DNA of 14,212 nucleotides from JAHFUI01 sp041485905 (GTDB lineage: Bacteria > Acidobacteriota > Vicinamibacteria > Vicinamibacterales > CAVVIG01). Position 1 is the first letter of the stretch; each line of letters starts with the position of its first letter. Below, piece by piece: positions 1 to 5,791 of the stretch. The notes under the pieces were generated by a model, which was not told where the DNA came from, made no database searches, and saw only the letters and a list, made by a program, of their open reading frames with translations. A program made the position numbers and the translations under genes. Where the stretch lies: positions 1-14,212 of the forward strand of contig JBGPKK010000119.1 in assembly GCA_041485905.1 (NCBI GenBank), in the 5' to 3' direction.

Positions 1-297
1 AAGGTACGTGTTGCCCACGACGGCCGGACCGCCGTGCCCGGGGCCGGAGACGTAAATCATGTCGAGGTCGTATTTCTTGATGACCCGGTTCAAGTGCACG
101 TAAATGAAGTTCTGCCCAGGGGTCGTGCCCCAGTGTCCCAGCAGCATGTGCTTCACGTCCGCGAGCGCCAGCGGCCGCTTCAGCAGCGGATTGTCGTACA
201 GATAGATCTGGCCGACCGACAGATAGTTGGCGGCACGCCAGTACGCATCCATCCGGTGGAGCAGTTCAGGCGTGAGCGTCTTTGTCTTTGTTTTCAT
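1..297 (-). CDS. xfp: Phosphoketolase (Xfp/XpkA family), N-terminal fragment cut by window edge
   Basis: The 99 visible residues match the N-terminus of xylulose-5-phosphate/fructose-6-phosphate phosphoketolase. This ThDP enzyme splits sugar phosphates with inorganic phosphate to give acetyl phosphate plus glyceraldehyde-3-phosphate or erythrose-4-phosphate in the cytoplasm. Recognisable blocks are DAYWRAANYLSVGQIYLYDN (residues 17-36), then NPLLKRPL, GHWGTTPGQNFIYVHLNR and finally SGPGHGGPAVVGNTYL. The GHWGT and GPGHGG blocks belong to the ThDP/phosphate-binding N-terminal domain. The full family length is about 790-800 aa, so roughly seven-eighths lies outside the window. The ATG at 295-297 gives the usual family N-terminus; only a weak GCGAG-like ribosome site precedes it. 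It lies 88 bp downstream of the DUF302 gene as the last visible gene of the long minus-strand operon. An acetate kinase normally paired with it is present upstream only as a remnant. Confidence 0.93.
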   Translation of the reverse strand, partial: MKTKTKTLTPELLHRMDAYWRAANYLSVGQIYLYDNPLLKRPLALADVKHMLLGHWGTTPGQNFIYVHLNRVIKKYDLDMIYVSGPGHGGPAVVGNTYL

Positions 298-385
298 GGC
301 TCGCAACCAATACAGCACCGCGCCACCGGTATCCCCAGCCGCGTACGAGGAACCGAACGATTGGCGCGTTCGAAGCGGAAGAGAA

Positions 386-772
386 TCACCCCGATGCCGC
401 CTCCTTGATGATCTTCACAATCGTGTCCTCCACTTCCTGCACCACGCCTTCCAGTTGCGGCGCGTTGAACATCGCCAGAAGAGCGGTTGGCTTCAGCGTC
501 GCCAGTGTGGTCTTGCCGCCCTCCTCGTAAATGGAGATCCGGCATGGCAGTGCGGTGGAGACGCTCATGTTGTGGTCGAGAACCTTCTTCGCCTGTTGCG
601 GCTGACAGACCTCGAAGATCAGACATTCATGGGCGAATTCCACGCCCTTCTTCGCCATGGTCTCTTTGAGGTTGTGAACCTGCATGACACCAAAGTGATT
701 GGCCTGGACGGCAGCCTGCAAGGCAGCGGCGGCTTCACTCACGCTTTTGTCGGTGGATGATTTGATCAGCAT
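386..772 (-). CDS. DUF302 family protein
   Basis: This 128-aa soluble protein is a single DUF302 domain. The characteristic core spans about residues 46-95, with HECLIFEVCQPQQAKKVL followed by STALPCRISIYEEGGKTTLATLKP. Three cysteines (C50, C56, C77) sit in the core. The biochemical role of DUF302 is not established. Members are often found in metal and sulfur stress loci, in agreement with the Cu efflux genes upstream here. No signal peptide or membrane segment is seen, so it is probably cytoplasmic. The start is supported by AAAGGA about 8 nt upstream of the ATG. The 56-bp gap upstream carries three alternating CGTGA/TCACG half-sites, which could be an operator or an mRNA structure. Confidence 0.88.
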   Translation of the reverse strand: MLIKSSTDKSVSEAAAALQAAVQANHFGVMQVHNLKETMAKKGVEFAHECLIFEVCQPQQAKKVLDHNMSVSTALPCRISIYEEGGKTTLATLKPTALLAMFNAPQLEGVVQEVEDTIVKIIKEAASG

Positions 773-789
773 CGAGGTGTCCTTTCATA

Positions 790-820
790 CGTGACCGTTC
801 GCGTCACGCGCGAGTCGTGA
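790..820. repeat. Three alternating CGTGA/TCACG half-sites between two small genes
   Basis: CGTGAC at 790-795 and GTCACG at 803-808 form a perfect 6-bp inverted repeat with a 7-nt loop. A third copy, CGTGA at 816-820, can pair instead with TCACG at 804-808. The middle copy can thus pair with either neighbour, giving two mutually exclusive hairpins. The block fills most of the gap before the DUF302 gene. Whether it is a protein operator, an mRNA processing or stability element, or chance in GC-rich DNA cannot be decided here. Confidence 0.4.
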
Positions 821-828
821 ACGCACGA

Positions 829-954
829 TTACTTATTCGACATCTTGGTAATCGCGACGACCAGCAGGACCACCACCAGTACGCCGATCACCGTCCAGAG
901 CCACATCCCTCCGCCCGCCCATCCACCCATCCATCCGCCAATTTGGTTCATCAT
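829..954 (-). CDS. 41-aa Gly/Trp-rich single-pass membrane peptide
   Basis: This tiny protein starts MMNQIGGWMGGWAGGGMW and continues into one strongly hydrophobic helix (about residues 18-35, VIGVLVVVLLVVAI) with a short basic tail ending KMSNK. The start at 954 is preferred over a longer in-frame ATG at 1017 because AAGGGGG lies about 8 nt upstream, and because the extra 21 codons run back into the end of the acetate kinase remnant. Similar short GGW-rich membrane peptides occur in metal-resistance clusters, but their function is unknown. It lies between the ackA remnant and the DUF302 gene in the operon. Its SD and ATG follow directly on the ackA break point, so it may be exactly what lies beyond the deletion. 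Confidence 0.65.
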   Translation of the reverse strand: MMNQIGGWMGGWAGGGMWLWTVIGVLVVVLLVVAITKMSNK

Positions 955-1006
955 AAAGGCCCCCTTGTTGCGCTGCGACCAGCCCACCACTGGACAATAA
1001 TCGAGA

Positions 1007-1407
1007 GAGATGCGCAAGGATCACACCGCCCTTTGTGGCCGCCGGATCGAGGCGGCCGAGCTCCTCCATCAAATAGGCGTAGGACAGGCCGTGGAAGCCG
1101 TAGCGCTCGACGCCCTTCGCTGCGTAGCGCCGAGGGATCGGCAGTAACGTGGCCATCCGCGGCATCGTGCGGTGAAACGCGGTGTCGAAGCACGCCACCT
1201 GGGGCAGAGTTGGATGCCGCTTGCGGAACGCCTCGATTCGCCCGATCTCGGGCGGCAGGGGCTCGAGGTCATACGGCGTGCTGCGGTGCAGTTCCGCGCG
1301 CAGCGTCGGCGTGACCGCCGCAGCGTGTCGCCAGCCTCATACACCGCGAACCGGATGCTCGACGAGCCGCCATTGATTGTGAGGACGCCGGGCAACGCAG
1401 ACTTCAT
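1007..1407 (-). pseudogene. ackA: Acetate kinase remnant: internal deletion with frameshift, C-terminal half missing
   Basis: Acetate kinase converts acetyl phosphate and ADP to acetate and ATP, the step after phosphoketolase. Reading from the ATG at 1407 (GGGAG about 8 nt upstream) gives the family N-terminus VLTINGGSSSIRFAVYEAGD. Homology in that frame stops near 1319. It resumes in another frame from about 1318 with VTPTLRAELHRSTPYDLEPL, then CFDTAFHRTMPRMATLLPIP and YGFHGLSYAYLMEELGRLD, ending at VILAHL near 1007. Roughly 70-75 residues between the blocks are absent, including the HRVVHGG segment with the substrate-binding arginine. Everything after VILAHL, about half of the usual 400 aa, is also gone, including the region of the second catalytic arginine. 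The catalytic Asp (FDTAFH) and the FHG histidine remain, but the protein cannot be functional. A mis-assembly is the main alternative to true decay. Confidence 0.9.
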
Positions 1408-1422
1408 CCGTCGACTCCCGCA

Positions 1423-1806
1423 CTACGGCTTCTCCAGGCCGTGGACGCTGACGGTGCCGCAGCAGCCTCCAGCGCTGTTCACAACGGGCAGGCTCGTGGC
1501 GCGCTGTTCGTGGAGCTTTCGGCGAGCTTCTTCAACGGGCTCGTCCGCGCCGCAACACGCAGACGAGGGGCGCATGATCGCTTCGACGCGTACTTCCGAG
1601 GCGCGCCGGTCATCAGCTGCCACCCCGCAACACACGTCACGCTCGGTGACGACGCCGACCAGCTTGAGTTTCTTGGTATCCTCAACCGCAGGCGCGCAGC
1701 CGCAACCTGAATCGCGCATCGCTCGCGCGGCGTGTGCCGCTGTGTCTTGCGGCGTACAGCACGAAGACGCTTCGATCGGTTTCATCACATCACTACAACA
1801 GCTCAT
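1423..1806 (-). CDS. Cysteine-doublet-rich tandem CBS-domain protein
   Basis: This 127-aa protein consists of two CBS motifs, about residues 2-61 and 73-125. Typical markers are DVMKPIEA at the first strand-turn, KLVGVVTERDV closing CBS1, VEAIMRP opening CBS2, and SLPVVN near its end. CBS pairs usually bind adenine nucleotides and regulate a partner enzyme. Unusually, it has 12 cysteines: five CC doublets (3-4, 16-17, 59-60, 84-85, 115-116) plus C35-G-C37. That suggests metal or redox sensing layered on a CBS fold, which is inference. No signal peptide is present. AGAGGAAA lies about 8 nt before the ATG. It sits 14 bp after the preceding small ORF and 15 bp before the ackA remnant, so it may once have served the acetate kinase/phosphoketolase pair. 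Confidence 0.85.
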   Translation of the reverse strand: MSCCSDVMKPIEASSCCTPQDTAAHAARAMRDSGCGCAPAVEDTKKLKLVGVVTERDVCCGVAADDRRASEVRVEAIMRPSSACCGADEPVEEARRKLHEQRATSLPVVNSAGGCCGTVSVHGLEKP

Positions 1807-1820
1807 TGTCTTTTCCTCTT

Positions 1821-1973
1821 TCAGTCATACGACTTCCGCGGGCTTGGTGTCTCGCTTGAGGCACATTGCGGTACGGCGTCGTCGACCATACTTCGCGTGA
1901 ACCAAGGCGCGTAGTAACCGCCGAGAATGGGCCGAGCCAACGCGCCGGCCACGGAGACTGCAAGACGTAACAT
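1821..1973 (-). CDS. Possible 50-aa hydrophobic protein, coupled to the gene before it
   Basis: The ATG overlaps the stop of the preceding membrane-protein gene as TGATG, the pattern of translational coupling. The product begins MLRLAVSVAGALARPILGGY, continues YAPWFTRSMVDD and ends in a short polar tail with one cysteine. Residues 3-20 could form one short membrane segment. It ends 14 bp before the CBS gene, so it would fill an otherwise unexplained 166-bp gap in a tightly packed operon. A GGCGAGG sequence lies upstream of the start. I do not recognise a family. It could instead be non-coding spacer that happens to be open, and the call rests on the coupling and the gap alone. Confidence 0.45.
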   Translation of the reverse strand: MLRLAVSVAGALARPILGGYYAPWFTRSMVDDAVPQCASSETPSPRKSYD

Positions 1974-2245
1974 CAGCCTCGCCGTGCCTCCGGCCGAGAC
2001 GCAAAGACGTTGTAGAGCGGCACCCAGATCAAGGCCACAAACCACCCGTATCCGTAGCTTTCCACCAAGCCCACGGAGAAGCTGCCCCAACTGATCCACG
2101 TGAATCCCGGAAGCAAGCGTTGCCACGACTGGTACATCGCATGAGCGGGGAACAGCAGGTCGAATCCCACGCACAGCATGAACGTGATGGCCAGAAACAG
2201 ACTCGTGGCATGGCCGAACGCACCCAGTGAGATTCCGCGATTCAT
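1973..2245 (-). CDS. Small two-helix membrane protein, DUF5676-like
   Basis: This 90-aa protein begins MNRGISLGAFGHATSLFLAI and has two hydrophobic segments, about residues 12-34 and 52-80, joined by a loop containing HAMYQSWQRLLPG. The pattern FGHATSLFLAITFMLCVGFD, then WISWGSFSVGLVESYGYGWF, fits the DUF5676 family of small inner-membrane proteins found beside heavy-metal genes. No activity is known. The start at 2245 is chosen over a much longer in-frame extension because AGGAGGT lies just upstream and the ATG overlaps the stop of the YHS gene as ATGA. It is the middle member of a chain of three overlapping small ORFs, which suggests equal expression of the set. Confidence 0.8.
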   Translation of the reverse strand: MNRGISLGAFGHATSLFLAITFMLCVGFDLLFPAHAMYQSWQRLLPGFTWISWGSFSVGLVESYGYGWFVALIWVPLYNVFASRPEARRG

Positions 2246-2535
2246 CGTGCACCTCCTGCCTTGATCACATACTGGTCCGGGTTCGCCTCGAACTTGTCGA
2301 GGCACGCCCGCGAGCAGAAGCGATACTGTCGCCCCTGATGCATCTTCGTGTAGCCCTGATCCGCGACGACCTGCATGTTGCAGACCGGATCGATGGCGCT
2401 GCCGGCGGCACCGTCGCTCCCATGTTCGTGTCCACCGTGCCCTCCGTGCCCGTGCACCATGTGTGCACCGCAGCCGAACCGCATCATGAAGTAGAAGAAT
2501 GCAGCAAACAGCAACAATGAAAATAAGCCTGGCAT
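2242..2535 (-). CDS. Membrane-anchored, His-rich YHS-domain protein (probable metal binder)
   Basis: The 97-aa protein has an N-terminal membrane segment (residues 4-19, FSLLLFAAFFYFMMRF), then a Gly/His stretch with H25, H28, H30, H33, H36 and H38, and a C-terminal YHS domain at about 48-91. The YHS domain shows DPVCNMQV, then YRFCSRACLDKFEANPDQYV, with C52, C74 and C78. YHS domains bind copper and other soft metals and occur in P-type ATPases and copper-handling proteins. The likely place is the inner membrane, with the His tract and YHS domain on one face. GAGGGAGA lies about 8 nt before the ATG. The gene follows an 83-bp gap, the largest between the pump genes and the CBS gene, and overlaps the next gene by 4 bp. 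Confidence 0.88.
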   Translation of the reverse strand: MPGLFSLLLFAAFFYFMMRFGCGAHMVHGHGGHGGHEHGSDGAAGSAIDPVCNMQVVADQGYTKMHQGRQYRFCSRACLDKFEANPDQYVIKAGGAR

Positions 2536-2618
2536 GTTCGTTCTCCCTCACTCCAGGTCAAGCACTCACCACACCCATACATGCAAGCGGCCGCGATGCC
2601 TCGCTCGGAAAACGTCGC

Positions 2619-3290
2619 TCACGCATGTGCGTCCCGTTTCTGCCCGACCGAACCGCCACGTCGCAGGCGCGGGATGAACCCGGGCGTCTGCGTGGCATAG
2701 CGGTCCCAGGACTCGCCGAACTCGGCGCGCACGTCTCGTTCCTCGCGGCGCGCGAGCCTCACGTACACGGTCACGAGGATGGGAAACATGGCCAGCGTCA
2801 CAGCCGTCGGCCATTGCAGCAGGAAGCCGAACATAATCAGAATGAACGCCACGTACTGCGGATGTCGCACGGACGCGTAGGGGCCGGCGGTCGCAAGCGT
2901 TCCGTCACGCTGCGCTTCAAACAACACGCGCCAGGCTGCTGACAAAAGGACGAAGCCGCCAAGGATGATGAGATTGCTTGCGATGTGAATCGGGTTGAGG
3001 TGTGGATTGCCCTTGAAGCCGAGCAGCGTGTACCACAGGTGGCCGAAGTCATGGCCAAGCGGATCGACGCCCGGGAACTTGCGCGTGAGCCATCCGGACA
3101 GGAGATAAATGGTCAGCGGGAAGCCGTACATTTCCACGAAGAGCGCGACGATGAATGCCGAGAACGTCCCGAACGTTCGCCAATCGCGGGTTGTCTTCGG
3201 CTTGAAGAAGCTGAAGGCAAACAGGACAAAGATCGCCGAATTGATGATCACCAGCGACCACAGCCCATACGCCGGAATGTCGTGATTCAT
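2619..3290 (-). CDS. Isoprenylcysteine carboxyl methyltransferase-family (ICMT/PEMT-like) membrane protein
   Basis: This 223-aa integral membrane protein has hydrophobic segments at about 11-29, 42-66, 104-120 and 147-177. Its C-terminal part carries the signature of ICMT/phospholipid-methyltransferase-like enzymes: GPYASVRHPQYVAFILIMFG (136-155), then RREERDVRAEFGESWDRYAT (181-200) and PGFIP. The RHP and EE residues of these families line the S-adenosylmethionine/substrate site. The real substrate of the bacterial members in metal loci is not known. The ATG at 3290 is preferred over a longer frame beginning at 3491, because the extra N-terminus would overlap the DUF2933 gene in another frame. 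The ATG also overlaps that gene's stop (ATGA), with a GGTGGAG ribosome site. The C-terminal tail is short and basic. Confidence 0.85.
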   Translation of the reverse strand: MNHDIPAYGLWSLVIINSAIFVLFAFSFFKPKTTRDWRTFGTFSAFIVALFVEMYGFPLTIYLLSGWLTRKFPGVDPLGHDFGHLWYTLLGFKGNPHLNPIHIASNLIILGGFVLLSAAWRVLFEAQRDGTLATAGPYASVRHPQYVAFILIMFGFLLQWPTAVTLAMFPILVTVYVRLARREERDVRAEFGESWDRYATQTPGFIPRLRRGGSVGQKRDAHA

Positions 3291-3544
3291 GTTGCTCCAC
3301 CTTCCTGGTGGGGCTGGGCTTCCCGCTCGGAATGGCCTGCCCCGTGGCCGCCATGGCCCCGATGCATGAACAAGTGAACGATCGGGCAGAGCAAGAGAAG
3401 CGCGTAGGGCAGCACGCCAAGGATGTGCGCTTTGTGCTCCTCCCACAGAAAGAAGGTCGCGACGGCCAGAAAGAAGCAGAGGCTCAGCCACACGGGCAGG
3501 TGAAAACGCTCGCGTTGTGAGGTCGGTTCAGCGGAACTCTCCAC
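3287..3544 (-). CDS. DUF2933 family small membrane protein with His-rich tail
   Basis: This 85-aa protein has two membrane helices (about residues 17-34 and 41-59) and a short His/Gly-rich tail, HLFMHRGHGGHGAGHSE (57-73). The hydrophobic hairpin followed by CPIVHLFMHRGHGGHG is typical of DUF2933 proteins, which are small and common in copper/silver resistance clusters. Their role is undetermined. The tail has H57, H61, H64, H67 and H71, so metal binding is plausible. AGGGAGGA lies about 7 nt before the ATG. It lies 21 bp after the malic enzyme gene and overlaps the methyltransferase-like gene by 4 bp. Confidence 0.87.
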   Translation of the reverse strand: MESSAEPTSQRERFHLPVWLSLCFFLAVATFFLWEEHKAHILGVLPYALLLLCPIVHLFMHRGHGGHGAGHSEREAQPHQEGGAT

Positions 3545-3565
3545 GGTATCCTCCCTTCCGACTCC

Positions 3566-5293
3566 CTATATTGGGCCGTTCGGCAAGATCGATGCCCACG
3601 ACGCGTAATGGGGGTCGTACATCTGCGCTTCAATGAACGCTCGCAGGTCGTCTGGCCTGGGGACGGTCGCCAAGTCCTTCTCGTACGCGAGTCCCGCGAC
3701 TGCGGTGGCGATCGACGCCGAGATCTCCCGAAGCCGGCCGAGCGGCGGGAACAGGCGGCCATCTGCCAGATCGGCGTCACTCGCGGCAGCCGCGAGGGTC
3801 CGGGCGGCCGTCAAGAACATCTCGTGGATGATGCGGCGCGCACCGCACGCGATGACGCCCAGCCCCACGCCGGGAAAGATGTAGACGTTGTTCGCTTGGC
3901 CCGGGACGAACCTCGTTCCCTGATAGTCGACCGGTGGAAAGGGACTTCCGCTGGCGAACATCGCCCGTCCGCCGCTCCAGACGTAGGCCTGCTCCGCCGT
4001 ACATTCGGACCTCGTGGTCGGGTTGGACAGCGCGAACACGAGGGGCCTCTCGTTATTCGCGCTCATCGCCTCGATCACGAGGCGTGTGAAGGCGTGCGGC
4101 TGCCCGGACACGCCGACCAAGACCGTCGGCCTCAGTGCCGTGACCGCCGAGAGCAGGTCCGGAAGCCATGCGTGGTCATGTGCATAGGGCCGCTTGTGTT
4201 CGGCGAGATCGGTCCGGCTCCTGACGACCAGCCCCTTGGAGTCGACAAACCAGCAATGTCGCCGCGCCTCGTCTTCCGAGAGCCCTTCGGCGGTCATGGC
4301 GGCCACCACGAGATCGGCGATCCCGACGCCCGCTTCGCCTGCGCCCAGAAACAAGATCGTCTGGGCGCGCAGTCGCACGGAGGGCCGCACGCGAACCGCC
4401 GAGTACAGACCAGCCAAGCAGACGGCTGCCGTGCCCTGGATGTCGTCGTTGAAACAGCACGCGCGGTCTCGGTAGGTTCTGAGAATCCGGAACGCGTTCT
4501 TGTTGCCGAAGTCCTCGAACTGGACCAGGGCTCGAGGAAAGCGCGCCGCCACGGCTTCCATGAACTCGCCGACGAGCGCGTCGTACTCCTCTGTCGCCAG
4601 TCGACGCTGCGGCAAGCCGGGATACAGCGGGTCGCCGAGCAGTTGCGCGTTTTCCGTGCCCACGTCGAGCGTCACGGGGAGGCACCACGCCGGATGGACG
4701 CCGCCGCACGCAGTGTAGAGCGACAGCTTGCCGACGGGGATTCCCATCCCATTGGCTCCCAGATCGCCCAACCCAAGAATTCTCTCTCCATCCGTCACGA
4801 CGATGACCCGAACGGGCCCGTAGGGCCAGTTGCTCAGGACGCGAGCGACCCTGCCCCGATCGTGCGCGGTGATGAAGAGGCCCCGTGCGCGTCGCCAGAG
4901 ATGCCCGTACAACTGGCAGGCCAGTCCGACCGTGGGCGTGTAGACGATCGGCAGCATCTCGTCGAGGTGATCCATGACGACACGGTAGAAGAGGCGCTCG
5001 TTCCGGTCTTGCAGCGAGATCAGGTAGATGTACTTTTCGATCTCCGATGTCTTGTTATGGAAGTTCTCCAAGACTTTCTCGACTTGCTGGTCCTGTGTGA
5101 GGATCCGCGGAGGCAAGAGCCCTCTCAGCTTCAGCTGGTCTCGTTCCTCTTCAGTGAAGGCGGTGCCCTTGTTGAGGCTCGGGTCGTGCAGCAGATGGAC
5201 GCCGGTTGGACCGGCGACCGGCCGTCCGGTTGGCCTGCTCTCACGCTCGATCACGTCAGCGCCGTCCAGCAGCGATCGCGGATCCTCAGTCAT
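3566..5293 (-). CDS. maeA: NAD-type malic enzyme (malate dehydrogenase, oxaloacetate-decarboxylating)
   Basis: Malic enzyme oxidatively decarboxylates malate to pyruvate and CO2 in the cytoplasm, yielding NADH or NADPH. From the ATG at 5293 the protein has 575 aa, close to E. coli MaeA (565). Family marks include LNKGTAFTEEER, IVYTPTVG with the catalytic Tyr (118), GMGIPVGK with the catalytic Lys (189), and FEDFGNKNAF, whose Glu-Asp (260-261) are metal ligands. CFNDDIQGTA (Asp 283-284) and the dinucleotide fold GAGEAG (317-322) follow. The C-terminal region has FALSNPT and FASGSPF. In-frame ATGs at 5314 and 5347 also exist. 5293 is preferred because it leaves only an 8-bp overlap with the upstream gene and begins at the usual family length. 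NAD preference is inferred from family resemblance only. A malic enzyme inside a metal-efflux operon is unusual. Confidence 0.93.
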   Translation of the reverse strand: MTEDPRSLLDGADVIERESRPTGRPVAGPTGVHLLHDPSLNKGTAFTEEERDQLKLRGLLPPRILTQDQQVEKVLENFHNKTSEIEKYIYLISLQDRNERLFYRVVMDHLDEMLPIVYTPTVGLACQLYGHLWRRARGLFITAHDRGRVARVLSNWPYGPVRVIVVTDGERILGLGDLGANGMGIPVGKLSLYTACGGVHPAWCLPVTLDVGTENAQLLGDPLYPGLPQRRLATEEYDALVGEFMEAVAARFPRALVQFEDFGNKNAFRILRTYRDRACCFNDDIQGTAAVCLAGLYSAVRVRPSVRLRAQTILFLGAGEAGVGIADLVVAAMTAEGLSEDEARRHCWFVDSKGLVVRSRTDLAEHKRPYAHDHAWLPDLLSAVTALRPTVLVGVSGQPHAFTRLVIEAMSANNERPLVFALSNPTTRSECTAEQAYVWSGGRAMFASGSPFPPVDYQGTRFVPGQANNVYIFPGVGLGVIACGARRIIHEMFLTAARTLAAAASDADLADGRLFPPLGRLREISASIATAVAGLAYEKDLATVPRPDDLRAFIEAQMYDPHYASWASILPNGPI

Positions 5294-5783
5294 GCCCGTC
5301 TTCTTGGGCTGCATCCTTGGGGAGCGATGCTCCCGGCCCGCCACCACCGTGGGGGGCCGGCGACATCACGGCCTGCAACAGCGTCTCCGCCGCGATGATC
5401 GCCGGCGCTCGACTCTGGGCAAAGCCGACCGAGCCACGCTCGGCGTACCGCGTGCGTATGCGGACACTCCGGATGATCTCGAACGGCACAAGCTCGATGG
5501 CCATGCCGTCTTGGTGGCCCGCGGCGTCACGGACGGCCAACATCACCCAGCGCGGCGACACGCCGATGATGTGGCAGAGATCGAGGGTCTCTCCGTCGGC
5601 AAGGCGAACCTGGACCGACGGTAGATTCTCCTTCGGGTCCGGGCAATGATCGCGCACGAAGCGCCCGAGGTGACCCAGAAAGAAGCTCGGACCGAACGGA
5701 CACGCGAGATCTGCCCTGGTGAACGCGGCTGCGGCTCCCAGCTTTTCTGCCTGGTCGTCACTGCGTGTTTCGATGTCCGACAT
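5286..5783 (-). CDS. Conserved-looking 165-aa protein of unknown function
   Basis: I do not recognise a family. The protein has a polar N-terminus, then a central block (about residues 54-112) with alternating hydrophobic residues: VQVRLADGETLDLCHIIGVS, WVMLAVRD, MAIELVPFEIIRSVRI. This looks like a compact all-beta fold, possibly an Sm-like or SH3-like barrel (inference from pattern only). The C-terminal 35 residues are Gly/Pro/Ala-rich and probably disordered. Two cysteines are present (C28, C70) and no signal peptide or membrane helix. GAGGAGG lies immediately upstream of the ATG. The start is 8 bp after the pump gene, and the stop overlaps the malic enzyme start, so it is co-translated with both. 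That placement could make it a small regulator of either neighbour, but nothing shown proves this. Confidence 0.75.
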   Translation of the reverse strand: MSDIETRSDDQAEKLGAAAAFTRADLACPFGPSFFLGHLGRFVRDHCPDPKENLPSVQVRLADGETLDLCHIIGVSPRWVMLAVRDAAGHQDGMAIELVPFEIIRSVRIRTRYAERGSVGFAQSRAPAIIAAETLLQAVMSPAPHGGGGPGASLPKDAAQEDGHD

Positions 5784-5791
5784 GGTCCTCC

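Noticed and set aside
1007..1407. A short but intact acetate-kinase-like protein
   Set aside because: The N-terminal and central blocks are in different frames and essential segments are missing, so it is a remnant rather than a compact variant.
2246..2551. N-terminal extension of the DUF5676-like gene to 2551
   Set aside because: It overlaps the whole YHS gene in another frame. AGGAGGT and the ATGA overlap mark 2245 as the start.
2555..2585. A CueR/MerR-type copper operator upstream of the YHS gene, on the minus strand around CTTGACCTGGA
   Set aside because: The first half resembles the start of such promoters, but there is no matching inverted half and no merR/cueR gene in the window.
3291..3491. 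N-terminal extension of the ICMT-like gene to an ATG at 3491
   Set aside because: The extension lies wholly in the DUF2933 gene in another frame, has an Arg-rich non-protein look, and the ATG at 3290 has a ribosome site and a stop/start overlap.
3608..5398. A 596-codon open frame on the plus strand, antisense to malic enzyme
   Set aside because: It mirrors the malic enzyme frame, is rich in Arg/His/Gln/Asp without any fold-like pattern, and has no family marks. Long antisense frames are expected opposite high-GC genes with strong third-position bias.
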